NCBI RefSeq assembly: GCF_036785885.1
Contig: NC_092312.1
Location: 25,252,001-25,316,000 of the forward strand
Direction of reading: 5' to 3'
DNA: 64,000 bases
Source of the DNA: Coffea arabica
Lineage: Eukaryota; Streptophyta; Magnoliopsida; Gentianales; Rubiaceae
Below, piece after piece: positions 36,185-55,010 of this stretch; position 1 is the first letter of the stretch; each line of letters opens with the position of its first letter. The notes beneath the pieces are model-generated. The model worked only from the letters and a program-made list of their open reading frames with translations, was not told the origin of the DNA and did no database searches. A program made the position numbers and the translations under genes.

Positions 36185-37268
36185 TCAGAAGCTTGTGTTA
36201 AGTGAAGCAGCGGTAGCTGACCGGGAAAACATAAAAGCAGATATGGAATCATATGAAAAACAATTTCCATAACAAAAGTAGAAGGCTATCGTGAAAACAC
36301 AGAGAAAAGGGGATGAAATGCAATGATTAAGTAAATTTCAGACTTTTAAGCACTTGCATAAGATGTTGTACATTGGGACTTTTTTTTTTTTTTAGCTGTA
36401 CATTGGAGCCTCTAAAGCTTTTATATGTAAATAATAATAATAATAACAACAACAACACAACTTGACCCACACGGCTCGAGCCTAAAAAAATAAAAAATAA
36501 GTGGTTAAAAATAAGTAAAATAAGAACATGAAATGTCTATTCATCTTCAAGAGGGAGAGAGAGGGAGAGGAGGAGGGAAAAAAAATTAAAGTGATTAAAT
36601 ACGCAGATAGAGAATAAGAGTTGACTTTCCTCAACCATGTATGGACTCAAAAATATCAAAGTGAAAATGGATTTGCATATAGTTTTCAAGGGAAAAGACA
36701 ACATTCACAAATCTCAATTAGTGTACTTATAGCATAAGCCTTAAGGAATGTATTATTATAACCGAAATCTCAATTGGTAGACTTATAGCGTAAACCATAA
36801 TGACCGTAATCTATTTCAGATAAACTACAAAAGATTGTTCATACATGAACCGCTCATACTTGATTGCTTATTAAGGCCTTCTTTTTTTTTTTTTTTTGCT
36901 TTTTGGTCTGTGCATGCTGGACCGATTGACAAGGGTTTGCAACTAGTCAAAAAGAAGATGAATGGACGAGTTTTAAGATTCTCACTGGCTTCATCAGTAC
37001 TTATTTGAAGCACATCAGTGAATCTCACGTCAGCTTGATGCAGTCAATCTGTTTCTGTCATGACAATATTCAATCAAACACCATAGCCAGGCAACTTCAT
37101 TGAATGAAATTGGCAGCCCCAAGCACTTATGCTAAAAATTGGGGAAACACACCGTTGCACGCTAGCTCTGATTTTATTTGTGGAAACAATGCATTGAAGG
37201 CTTCAAAAAACCCGTCAAATCTTTGTAATAACAAGCCGAAAAGGAAACACACATCTGCATCCGCTTCT
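36185..37268. other. Spacer downstream of UMPS
   Basis: Simple repeats only: poly-T at about 36380-36393 and 36883-36898, AAT/AAC triplets near 36429-36460 and a GA-rich patch near 36550-36580. No gene seen. The 3' UTR of the UMPS gene presumably lies in its right-hand part. Confidence 0.6.
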
Positions 37269-43316
<6,048 letters not shown>

Positions 43317-44121
43317 TCCCCTTCAAACTAAAATAATTTTTTTTTCCTCGGAAACAAAGGGAAGAACAGCAAATGATTTGCCACAACCAATTTGTTTATA
43401 GGATTCTATTATACGGGTAGTGTGAATCACGACCTTTTATTTGCTATTTAAAGTGGCCTGGGCTTTCGGTGGATTTATACAGAACTTAATTTTGACTCTT
43501 ATGAGACTTTTTCGTATGATTTTTGACTCCAATGAGTAATACTTTGGGATTAAACTTATTTTAATAGGGAATCAATCTTTGTAAAATAAAAAAAAGGAGG
43601 GATTAAACTAAGTTTCTCGCAAATTGGGAGCGAATTTATAAGCAACATTGTCAAGTTTATTTTAACTATCAAGAGAATTTTTAGTACGACCTTCCGCTCC
43701 AATAAACAATGCTCTGTATTTGTTTAGGAGGGTATTAATTTTTATCTAAAAAGAAGGAGGCAATTAAAGTGTTTTCCCAAAAGATTAAGAGAAAATCCTT
43801 AAGAAATTTGATCTAACTAAATAACTAAATATAAGACTAACTTTGGCTCTCCTTATTTAAGAGGGATTAAAAGTATTTTGACATCAGTAGGTAATCCTAA
43901 ATATTTAGTGTAAACAAATATAGAAGGGAACTAAAGTAGTGGTTTTCTTCTAAAGAACATTTATTTTTGTTTGAAAATTTTAAGCAAATTTTTCATTGGC
44001 CTTTACCTTTAACTTTTAGTTTTAATTTAGGAGAGAACTACTTAATATTCTTGGAAAATTCATGAGGGAGTCCAAAGAATTTGATCTATACAAATACAAG
44101 ACCTTTGACTCCAATACAATA
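43317..44121. other. Upstream flank of UMPS
   Basis: AT-rich sequence 5' of the UMPS start. The promoter and 5' UTR must lie in its left part, but no confident TATA box was chosen. No other gene seen. Confidence 0.5.
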
Positions 44122-46151
44122 TTTAGGAAATGAAATTCGTTCAAAACATTTTTCAAATTTTACAAAATAATTTTTTTCATTCATCACTTTTAAAAGTATA
44201 ATTTTACATCCGTTACAAATTTACATTGATCAAATTTGGTCCCTACTTAGATTTCCGACTAATTTTTTATTGGAATCCACCACATGTCTTGCACGTGATA
44301 ATTTTTAAATGGCAAAATTGTCAAATCAAATTTTATATAATCCGATTCATAGTCCATCACATTTCATAAAATATATTTTTCTATCTCTTATATTTTACAA
44401 AATAAAATTTTTCATTCCTTATTGATCATATGCACGAATAGCTTTTTTTAAAATAAATATATATATATATATTTGATTTCATTTGAATAGTACAAATAAC
44501 ATGTAATATATCTCTATTTTTTTTAGTGTAAGCGAGAGGGTTCAAATCTGAGACCTCTCACTTATACTAAGGATGACAACGGGGCGGGGTTGGAGCGGGG
44601 GACAGGAGAGGAGTTGGGGCCAAATTCCCCCCGCCCCCATCCCGTCCCCCGCTCCCCCCACCTCGTCCCTACTCAGCCCCGCTTCCCCAGCGGGTGCCCC
44701 CGTGAGACTTATAAAAATTTGTTATATATTTTTATTATAGTTAAATTTTAGCAAATAATCAACTACTAAAATATTAACACATCACCAAATTATTATTCAT
44801 TGTAATTTCACAATTGAAACTTATAAAAACAATCAAACAAAAGTTATTTGAATACAATCCAACATAATGAAATAAATACAACTAAAGTAGTCAAGTTTTC
44901 ACTTTTTACACAAATACAATCACTAATTCATTATTGTACTTGTGTTTTTTTTTTTTGAGAAAAAATTGTTATTGCATTAAGTGTAATTAGGATTTAGTAT
45001 AAATGTATTAGTAAATTTAGTATAACCAATTAATAATTTGTATTAGTACACATATATAATTATTAGTATAATTGATAATATCAATTATATTACATATACT
45101 AATATACATTATATAATACATATAAAATATTATTATCATAAGTTTGTAACTAATTAAATTATATATTATATATGTAATTATATACATATATTTTTTTTTA
45201 AAACGGTTGGTGGGGGGGTACACTCCCCTGCCCCCCCCCCCCCGCCCCGTTTCTAAGAGGAGAGAAAAAAAATCCCCCGCCCCAACCCCCATCCCATTGC
45301 TATCCTTATTTATACTCCCTCTCCTATACCACCCTATCAACTTGTTCAAATGAAATCTATTTTTTTTTTAATGTAAACGGGAGGGTTCGAATCTGAGACC
45401 TCTCACTTACACTTCCTCTCCTGTACCACCCTATCAGCTTGTTCAAATGAAATCAAATAGAGATATATTACATGCTATTTGTAGTGTTTAAATGAAATCA
45501 AATAGACATATGTATGAATTTTCATAAATAAGAAAAAAAATTATTCGTACACATGTCATAAAATGAATTTTTTCATCCCTCATCGATCATTTGTTTGAAT
45601 ATTTTTTTAAACCCATATATATCTATTTGATTTCACCTGAACAGTATAAATACATGTAATATACTCTATTTGATTTTACCCATAACTACAATTAGCTTGT
45701 TGAGGTGAAATCAAGTAAAGATATATTACATGCTATTTGTATTGTTCAGGTGAAATCAAATAGACATATACATGGATTTTCAAGAATAAGAAAAAACTAT
45801 TTGTACACATGATCCATGAGGGATGAAAATTTTTATTTTGTGAAATGTGAGCGACAAAAAAATTCATTTTATGAAATGCAAGGGATGAAAATATTCATTT
45901 TATGAAATACGAGGGACTGTGGATCAAATTATGTGAAATATAATCTGACAACTTTACCCCTAAAAAATGATCACGTGTAAGACACGTGATGGATTCCGAT
46001 AAAAAACTATTCGAAAATCAAGATAGAGACCAAATTTGACTAATGTGAATTTCTAAGGGATGTAAAATAATACTTTTAAAAGTGAGGGATAAAAAAATTA
46101 TTTTGCAAAATATGAGAAATGTTTTGAATGATTTTTCCTTTAGGAAATGAA
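44122..46151. mobile_element. Fold-back element with long inverted arms
   Basis: The left arm (about 44135-44460) is matched in inverted order by the right arm (about 45540-46138), over features such as the CACTTTTAAAAGTA block, a CAAATTTGGTC block, a GGAATCCA...CACGTG block and TTTCATAAAAT repeats. The 13-bp direct repeat TTTAGGAAATGAA lies outside both arms (44122-44134 and 46139-46151) and may be the target duplication. There is no coding capacity. The loop holds a hAT-like MITE and a partially duplicated segment (GAATCTGAGACCTCTCACTT at about 44550 and 45395). Confidence 0.65.
44569..45308. mobile_element. hAT-like MITE with GC-rich ends
   Basis: 740 bp, left end AAGGATGACAACGGGGCG, right end (inverted) AAGGATAGCAATGGGATG. 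Flanked by CTTATACT (44561-44568) and TTTATACT (45309-45316), an 8-bp duplication with one mismatch, as expected for hAT. The ends are extremely C/G-rich homopolymers while the interior is AT-rich. No transposase. Confidence 0.7.
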
Positions 46152-47571
46152 TGAATTATTTTCATGGTAACTTTAGGTGGAAATCCCAAAAAATTGGTGC
46201 AAGTAAATATATGTGATAACCCAGCTACTACTTCAAAAAAAATTGATTTTTGTTGAATTTTTTTATTTCATGGTAAATTTGAGAGAGACTCCAAATAAGT
46301 TGACTGTAAATAACTATTGGGTTCAATACTATATTTAGGGAAGAACTAAACAATTTCACGATAAATTTACGTGGAATTAAAAAATAATTTGGTTTAAATA
46401 TGCAAGGAAAACCAATTAGTGTTTTATTAAAAATATATTAATTGTATCCAAAAAATTGGCATGAATTCTTAATTCTTAAAAGGCCTTTTCCTTTGATAGC
46501 TTTTATTCTGAAGCGAACTAAACTTTTCTAACTGTAAATTTAGGAGGGAGTCTAAGAAAATTTTACATAGATATAGGAGGAGACCAAATAGAGTTTTTTT
46601 TTAAAGTATATAATTTCGTTTGAAAACTTTGACGTAAATTTTGAAAGGAACCAGAAATATAAGAATAGTTAATAAAACTTATTGTTGATGTTATAAGCGT
46701 GTCGTGTTAGAAAGTGAGGATTAAAGTGTCAACTCTTAACTACTAATACGCACACTTGTCAACCACGGATCCTACTACTACCCATTTTGTATATGTGTCA
46801 AAATTGTGTTGACCTAATTGGGAAATAATATTTTTTAAAATCTTATTTCAATCAAGTTTTTATTAAGTGGCATTTGTGTGGTTCCATCGTGTCGAAATCA
46901 AAATTGCCACCCCTACTTTTTATTGTATTTGGGACTTTTTAGTGGGGTCAAGGAAAAATAAAGGAAAGTGAGGAAGTTAGAATTGGTTAATTAAACTATT
47001 TTTGAGAAAAGTAAGACAATGAAAGTTGTAAATGAATCTGTTTTAGGGAAACATGCTGTTTAATCTCGAATATTTAGCACCTATGTAGTATTCGTTCTTA
47101 AAGTTTCAACAAAAACAAATATGGTCCCTAACATTTAGCACCTATGCAATTTAAGTCTCTAGAAAGAACAAAGCTAGTCAACATTTTGTCCAATTTGAAG
47201 TAGATTTAGAATAATTGAAAATTTTTTTCTCAATTACTAATATAACTTAGTCACATGCAGTGAAATGTCCATTAAAATGAATTAAAAAAAACAAAATAGT
47301 GACTAATGAAAAGAATTTGTTTTGCATAATTTAGTAGGTAATATGTGCTTGGTTTTGCGTGATTTTGAATTATTTATAAGTGTTTCAACTAGGGTTTTGT
47401 GTATATTAATGAAAGGGTTTGAGTTACATTATTGCAAACTTTGCAGCTTTATTGGCCAAATTATTCATGTATTGTAGGTACTTGGAGCATGAAGATCATT
47501 TGCAAGAAGAATTTGATGATACTTTCAAAGATTTTGAAGTGCGAACAAAGGGAATCAAGTCCAAGTGTAAT
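46152..47571. other. AT-rich DNA before hAT-2
   Basis: No gene or clear repeat recognised. Short phrases such as GGAGGGA...CCAA recur loosely with those at 43540-44100, hinting at an older diverged repeat. Confidence 0.5.
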
Positions 47572-47826
47572 TAGGGGTGGGCAAAAAAATTCGAAAACCC
47601 GAGATACTCGACCCGACCCGTACCAAAAAATAGGATATCCGATCCGATTTCTATCAGCGGATCAGATAGGGTTGAGTACCCTAAAAATTCGGATACAGAT
47701 ACGGATCGTAAAAGTAAAAACCCGTGGGTACCCGACCCGGGGGTATAATATATAAGTATTAAAAATATAGGGGCAATTCTATAATATTTTAAGTTATTAT
47801 TAACCCTAATCTAAATGAATCCATCG

Positions 47827-47834
47827 GTCTTCAC
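47827..47834. repeat. hAT-1 target duplication, left
   Basis: GTCTTCAC directly before TAGGGGTGAGCA, identical to 52299-52306. Confidence 0.95.
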
Positions 47835-50800
47835 TAGGGGTGAGCATCGAATTCGAATTCGGTAATTCGGTAGCTTGAAATCGATAATTTTCGGTAAATG
47901 GTGTTGGAATATTTCGACCTAATTCGTATTCGAATTACCAAATATCGAATTCGAATTCAATCCGAATTGAATTCGGTAAACACAAATTGACCGAATTTGT
48001 CCGAATTCGTGAAGCTGAAGCAGCTTGTTTTCTGTTTGTTTTGCTTTGTATAATAACTATACATTCACTTAGGGGCCTGAAAACAAATTAACAATTTCTA
48101 AAGTATAGGAGCCGGGCAAAGTGCAGCCTGAAAAGCAAACCATAACGTTGCACAGAGGTTCATTTTTTGAAAAATGGATATCGAGCCAAATCATTTCTAG
48201 CAATAAAATAAGTGTTGTTTACAATTATCATTCATAAAGCTGCACCAAAATAATGGCAAAAAATAGAAGTAAGTGGTAATCACGTCCATAGGCACAACAG
48301 CCGCTCAACTAGATGATTGCACTACCAAATCACAACACATAAAACTTTCCCCAGTAGCTACCAGTTCAAAACAGATGTAGAATCTGCTAAGTGACAAGAG
48401 AGGCCATCCCAAACTTCAGAATTACTAACCATCCCAAACTTCATACACATCCAGAAATGACAAATCCACAAATCCAGGAATCACAAATCACAAATCCACA
48501 ATCAGAAATTACAGAAATCAATCCAGAAATCATAAAGGTCAATTATCTAGAAACAATCCACAATCCACAAGAACAAACAATTATAGGTGGTTCAACTTTG
48601 AAAAATGCAAACTCCAGCATTTGTGACCTCTCAAAGGTAAATTATAGTTGATTCAGTTCTGGTCTTCAGCAACTCTACAAGAACAAACAAAATTCATGAA
48701 GTCTCATAAAGGCAATTATTAGAAATAAAGAAATACTTCAAATTCTGCAATAAAAATTTTGATAGCTTACCAGATTCGAAGGTTTCAAGTTCTTCCAGAT
48801 TTTCTTCTACATTTAATTCTGTCTTGGAGGACCGAAACCAATCTTGAGCACATATTAAACTTTGCACAATTCTAGGAGTCAAAGAACTCCTAAATGTATT
48901 AAGAACACGACCTCCGGTACTAAAACCATATTCGGAGGCCACGGTAGAAATTGGGACTGCTAACATATCACAAGCAACTTTCGAAAGGATTGGGAATCTA
49001 AGGCTATTGGCCTTCCACCATAACAAGATATCAAATCTCTCATCATCTTCCTCACAATTCTCATTCAAATATTTCTCTAATTCAAATTTTGCATCCCTAA
49101 CCCCAAGTTCCATTTTTTTCTTCTTAAACTCCAACTTGTACCGGTCAGTGATTGTTTTAGAGGCATTCCCATGTCCATAAAATGTTGCTTTACTCCTTTG
49201 AGATTCACTTGAAAGTGAAGAAGCACGAGACACAGAATTTGAGGCAGGTGTGTTAACCATCTTGTATTCATTAAACAGCTCAAACATTGCATTTTTTGCA
49301 AGGCCAGCTATTGTTGTACCATCGGACTCACCATACATTTGGCAAACCACAAATTCAAGGTATTCAAGTTTAGTTCGAGGATCAAGCATGGAGGAAATAA
49401 AAATCAGCATATTCATCTTTTCAATCTTTCCCCAATACTTATCATATTTCTCCTTCATTGATCTTGCCATTGAACTCAATTCTTCATTATCACTTGCTGT
49501 CATTTCAATTAAAATGCCATGAATGTGACTAATATCAGTGAAAAAATTATTTGAAATCACATATTTGGAACCGGAAACCTTCACAGTTAGCTGATAAAAG
49601 TTTTCCAAAAAAATTACCAAAAACCTAGCTTTTGTCCAATCAGATTTTGTTGGCAGATTTTCTAACTCTTGAAGCATGTAAGGATCCTGCTCCTCGAACC
49701 TCTCAAAAGCCCGCTCAAACCTTTGAGCTGTGTCTAGCATTAGATATGTAGAATTCCACCTCGTAGAGACATCTAAACAGAGCAATCTTTTGCATTCAAT
49801 TTTTTCAATTTCAACACACTCCTTGAATTTTTTCAATCTAGAAGGTGACTGTCTAACATATCTAACTGCTGCCCTGATACAATCAACTGAATCCCCAAGT
49901 TTTTTGATGCCATCATTAACAATTAGATTCACTATGTGAGCTACACACCTCACATGAGTCCATTTCCCCCTAACACAGCTTTCCCCCAATTTTGAAGTTT
50001 TCCTCGTAAATAGTTGACAACTACATCATTGGAACTTGCATTGTCAACTGTAACAGTTAGGATATCATCAACTCCCCATTCTAGGAGACACTTTTCTATG
50101 GCCTTACCAACTTCAGTTCCCTTGTGACTAGCAATAGGACAGAAATTTAGGATCTTTTTGTTCAGTTTCCAATCATTATCTATGAAATGGGCAGTGAGGC
50201 ACATATAGTTTATCCTTTGAACGGATGTCTAAGAATCTGTAGTTAGACAAATTCTGCCACTGTTATTCTTCAAGAGATGTTTCAACTTAATTTTTTCATC
50301 TAAATACAGCTGATAGCAATCTCTAGAAATAGTCCACCTCGAAGGAATTCTAAATGATGGACAAGCAGTCTGTATCATGTATTGAAACCTCTACCCTCTA
50401 CATGTTTAAATAGCAACTCATCAACAATTACCATATAAGCTATGCTTTTTCTAATGGCTTCCGCATCAAATTTTCAACTTATGAGTGCCCCTTTAATCTC
50501 TCCCTCTAATGTTTCAGTTTCACCCAAACACAAAGTAGCCTGGCCAGTGTGCTTATTTTTAGGATTTAGAGGACATTTAGCTACATGAGTATTAAGGGGA
50601 GTCGTACTATGACTTCTGGGATCTGCAGCTATGTCCTTCTCACAGTATTTGCAAATTGCATGACGAACTCCATTCACATGCTTTACATGAAAATGATCCC
50701 AAGCTTTGGATCTCTTCTTGTACTCTCCTCTTTTCTTGACAATACCAGATTCTTCACAACTTTGTGTTGTAGGACTAGGAAGAAAAGGTCCATATGATCC

Positions 50801-52298
50801 TTCTTGTTCCAACTCATTGCGATTTGGATTACTCTCACCATTATCAGTAGTAGACATACCTTAAGTTTTTTGAAAATCTGAGCAAATAAATTATACAATT
50901 TAGTGCAACAATCAGTTAGCAATAAAATTGAAATAAAAGACTAGATGAAATTGAAGAACCAACTCAGGACAACATTTCCTCTCAAAACTGAAAATGGAGA
51001 GGAAACTTATAATCACTATTTCGTGAGAAATGCTACAAGTATAATAATAATTGGTCAATTTAGTTGAGGAGGCCTATTAGTTCCTGATTAACAATTATCA
51101 TTTTTCTGCTTTCAAACTAGAAGGAAAGACATAATTTGGACCTATTAATACACTTCCCTAACTATATATACAGGTTCATTGTTCACAATCATCCCAAATT
51201 TAAGCCCTCGCATTCAAATGCTTGGCTTATCAAACCATGAAGAATTCTACGTCTTGACTAACATGCAGCCTGAGAAGAGTACAACATGCCTGTTTATGTA
51301 AATTGGAGACGAAAGTACAGATTTATGTAAATCTTCAAGAACTCACTCATAAAGCCAAAAGAGCAATTCTGATTGCTATTCCTTTTGTTTGATTCTTACC
51401 TCCATCAATTAGTCATTGAAATGAAGATGGAAAGTAAATCAGAATGCTTTAGTCATCAATTAGTCATTGTTTGATTCCTGTAGCATTTCTTACGAAATAG
51501 TGATTATAAGTTTCCTCTCATACTAAGCAACTCTTCAGGTGAAAGATTGTAAACAATTTTAAGCTGAAGTGCTGATTACCAAACAACAGAGTGAAGTACA
51601 TTCGTGATACTTTAGGACCATGATTAACCAAATTTTCCAGCTCAAAAGCCAAAATTAGGGCAACTTATTAATCTACAAAGTGAAGCACTTAACTTACCTT
51701 CACTGGAATCAGCACTAGCGAACCGTGGTCCTGGTGATGGTGGATGCTCGGTCAGCAATGGTGGATGCTCGATCAGCAATGGTGAAGCCTCGGTCAGAAC
51801 GGGAAACGGAGAAAGAGTCTAGGGGTGAGTTTTGAGCTTTCTGTAGTTGAGGAGAGGAGAGGACTAACACTGACTAAGGAGAGGACTGAGGAGAATAAGG
51901 AAAGGAGAAACGAGAGGAAGAGGAAGAGGGGACGGCGCCGCGGCAGTGCAGAGGAACAAGAGGAAGAGGGGACGGAGAGGACTGGAGAAAAGTAGCTAGT
52001 TTAGGGCACCACATCTGAAAATCTGAAATTGGACCAATATCCGGACATAATGTATCATTTCCTATGTAACTTAATTCGGGAATTTCGAAATTGAAAACGG
52101 TAAATTATTACCGTTTTACCGAAATGAATTCGAATTCCGTAAATCCGAAATGAAAAACTATAAAATCATTTTCGACCCTAATTCGATTTTACCTAATATG
52201 ATATCCCCGATTTACCGATCGAATTACCGAATTCGAATTACCAAATTGAAATCGATTTCGGTCGGTAAATTGGTAATTACCGTAATTGCTCACCCCTA
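47835..52298 (-). mobile_element. hAT-1 transposon, complete ends
   Basis: 4464 bp with perfect 12-bp terminal inverted repeats (TAGGGGTGAGCA at 47835 and its complement at 52287-52298) and a perfect 8-bp target duplication GTCTTCAC on both sides. Subterminal regions are full of AATTCGGTAA-like words in both orientations, likely transposase binding sites. It carries one transposase gene on the minus strand, damaged by a few lesions. Confidence 0.93.
48694..50857 (-). pseudogene. hAT-1 transposase (BED finger and hAT dimerisation)
   Basis: The reading begins at 50857. A BED zinc finger lies at about residues 45-95 (KAWDHFHV, CKYCEKDI, NTHVAKC). The core follows after breaks (CLTAHFIDNDWKLNKKI, LTVTVDNASSND, RCVAHIVNLIVNDGI, CLDVSTRWNSTYLML) with an RNase-H-like catalytic fold. 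The C-terminal hAT dimerisation region reads DILLWWKANSLRFPILSKV, AVPISTVASEYGFSTGGR. Breaks: stop after GALIS (50474), frameshift near 50385, an in-frame TAG near 50230 and a frameshift near 49985. The last 431 codons (49989-48694) are open. Length is normal for the family if the breaks are ignored, so this is a recently lost gene, unless some breaks hide introns. Confidence 0.85.
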
Positions 52299-52306
52299 GT
52301 CTTCAC
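52299..52306. repeat. hAT-1 target duplication, right
   Basis: GTCTTCAC directly after the right terminus. Confidence 0.95.
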
Positions 52307-53639
52307 TCTTTATTCTTCAGCCGACACTTCCTCAGTTCACTTTCTCCTCCTCCTCCTCCTCCTCGACAATCGACAACTTCTTTCTCCATCTCTTCAATTT
52401 TGTCAAGTTGAACTCAAGCCCGCAAGCCTCAAGCAGACGATTCAACAGAGACTTTCAATTTCGATTTCTCAAGCCAACGCCGACCTTCATCTGCACTGCA
52501 GGTTTTTTGTTTTTGTTTTTTTGAGAATGCCGATTGAGCAAATATTGGAGCAACTAATAATTAGACATCTCTTTAGGGGAAAAAATTAGAATATTCAACC
52601 TAAAACAAGGTTGTAGGCAGATTACCGAATGTCTAAACTAAGAAAACCAATTTAGGTGATAAGGAAAAAATTTAGGTGAATTCGATTTTAAATAATCTAA
52701 TACTTAGATATTAGCTACTGTTTTCAAGGTCCCTTTATTGTTGAAATAGTCAATGGAATAATTTATTTAGATGAATTACTTCGGACTGCATGATCACAAA
52801 ACTCAGCAGTAGAGCCGGAAGTGTAAATCATTGGTAAGTTCCTACTATTAGAAAAGAAAAGGAAGCTACAATAGAATAGTTCACTAAATCTGCAGTATAC
52901 GCAAAGTAAGAATCTTTTGTATCTCGTTGATAATGCACTTGATGTAGTATTTTAGATGACTATATTTGATACTTCTGAAAGTACCTTAGCTCATCATATA
53001 TCGACCGAACTATGATGGTATTAATTCCCAAATCAACATAAAAGAATGACCTTAGCTGTTACTTTATTCAGTACTGAGATTTTTGTTTCTATGTATGACC
53101 CTTTATTTTATATATTTGATGAATCTGGACATGGTTTTATGGGAGTTTTTGAGCTATGTATTAGCTGCGCATATGGTAGAGAAGTGGGGTTTTCATTTGA
53201 TTTGTTGTTTGTTTGGTAATTCTTGGCCTTTTTTGAAAACTCTTTTTCCCAAGCACTAATTCAAAGCTCTGTCATTTTTTTTTCCTGTTTTCGTCCCATC
53301 TTGCAAAATTCAGGCTTTTTATAGGCGGAAATATCTTTTGCCAATTTTCTGAATCTCTTAGGTTAGTCCTCCCTTAAAGTTGCACTTTGTTCTTTTCTAA
53401 CGCTCAAAGAATATAAAAGGGATTTAAGAAAACTTATTTGTTTGGTTATTGATGATATTTATGCTATAAAACTGGTTCTGGAGAGTGATTTTCATCATAG
53501 ATTTTCCTCATAGGGGTACATTATGAAATGGCAACATTTATTTTTTCTTTATTTAAAGTGTAATATCTGCTCTTGTTTGGGTGAAATATCTGCTCTTGTT
53601 TTCAGATGTGTAGTAGTTAAAGTTTTTTGAATTTTTCAG
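52307..53639 (+). other. hAT-2 sequence upstream of its transposase
   Basis: Continuation of hAT-2 after hAT-1. It starts with a CT-rich leader containing a CTCCTCCTCCTCCTCCTC run (about 52347) and then AT-rich sequence up to the transposase ATG. The TTTTTCAG before 53640 looks like a splice acceptor, so the 5' UTR may be spliced. Confidence 0.55.
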
Positions 53640-55010
53640 ATGTCAAGTACGGGGGATAAAACAGCTACTACAGCTGCAAGCCCAAGTATTGATCATTCAT
53701 CATCAATGGATCAAAAAATTGATGCTAGAGCCTCTGAAACTGAAACATGTCAAGTACCACCTCATCCAATATCCGAGACAAAAGTGTCTACCAAGAGCAG
53801 TAGGTCTTGGGTTTGGGAGCATTATGTAGTTGTTACAGGTACGGAAACAAAAGACAAGAAAGCTGCTTGTAAATATTGTGAACAATTGATTGCCTGTGCA
53901 AGCAAAAATGGTACTACTTCTTTGACTAATCACCTTCATAGGTGTAAAAAATATCCGTATAATAACACGGATAAGAGGCAAAAGACACTGGAATTTAAAC
54001 CAAAAGAGGGAGGGGGAAAAGCATTAACAATCCATATGTTTGATCAAGAATTGTGTAGGAGAATGTTGGCTAGGATGGTGATTATAGATGAGCTACCTTT
54101 TAAATTTGTGGAAATGGAGGGATTTCAGGATTTTTGTCAAGTTATCCAGCCACGGTTTGAAATGCCATTACGAAGAACTTTAACTAGAGACTGCCATAAC
54201 CTTTTTTTAGATGAGAAGAAAAGTTTGATGCATACTTTGAAACTTTATCCTCATGCAATTGTCTCACTACTGATGTTTGGACATCCATTCAAAATCTGAA
54301 TTATTTATGTTTGACAGCTCATTTCATTGATGATAAATGGAAATTGCACAAAATGATTTTAAGTTTCTGTCCTATTACAAGTCATGCGGGTGAAGTTATT
54401 GGTCGGACAGTAGAAAAATGCTTGCTTGATTGGAAAATTAGTAAAGTTTTGACTGTTACGGTAGATAATGCTAGCTCAAATGACACTTGTTTGCAATATT
54501 TGAGAAGAAGGCTTATTAATTGGAAAGGTATTGTCTTAAATGGAGAATACTTGCATATGAGATGTGCTGCCCATGTTTTGAATTTGACGGTTAAGGAGGG
54601 ATTGAAAGACTTGGAAGACTCTATTGTTAGGATTCGATCAGCTATGAGATATGTTAGGTCTTTACCTGCTAGAGCTCAAAGATTCAAATCTTGCATAGAA
54701 AAAGAAAGAATTGAAAGTAAAAGTCTTGTATGCCTTGATGTTGAAACTAGGTGGAATTCCACATTTTTAATGTTAGAGGCTGCTCTAAAATTTCAAAAGG
54801 CATTTGAGTTGTTAGAAACTGTGGATAGCAAATATGTCGAAGAGTTAACTCCACAAAGTGAGAATGATACTCGTAGGAGTTCTAAGGTAAGGGGTGTACC
54901 AACTGAAATGGATTGGGAGTATGCAGAAGATTTGTTGCCTGTTCTTCAAATTTTTTGTGATTCTACTGTAAAAATGTCAGGTTCACGTTATGTGACTGGA
55001 AATGTGAATG
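53640..55010 (+). pseudogene. hAT-2 transposase, truncated
   Basis: Opens at ATG 53640. A BED finger lies at about residues 57-105 (SWVWEHYVVV, CKYCEQLIAC, TNHLHRCKK), then DQELCRRMLARMVIIDELPF and FQDFCQVIQPRFEMPLRRT. One frameshift near 54255-54262 moves the core into the frame continued by 54311 onward (LTAHFIDDKWKLHKMIL, LTVTVDNASSND, RCAAHVLNLTVKEGL, CLDVETRWNSTFLML, MSGSRYVTGN). Homology stops near 55010 where gypsy sequence begins, so the C-terminal dimerisation region is missing. It is clearly a paralogue of the hAT-1 protein, on the opposite strand. Confidence 0.85.

Larger units (their letters stand above)
47572..55010 (+). mobile_element. hAT-2 transposon, right end lost
   Basis: The left terminus TAGGGGTGGGCA at 47572 is followed by subterminal CCCGACCCG repeats typical of plant hAT elements. 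Its transposase gene is on the plus strand at 53640-55010. hAT-1 is inserted at 47835-52298, 263 bp from the terminus. The right part is cut by gypsy element D near 55010, and no matching TGCCCACCCCTA end was found before element C. Confidence 0.75.

Noticed and set aside
44569..45308. Gene in the GC-rich patches at 44580-44700 and 45210-45300
   Set aside because: These are C and G homopolymer-like ends of a MITE, with no coding potential.
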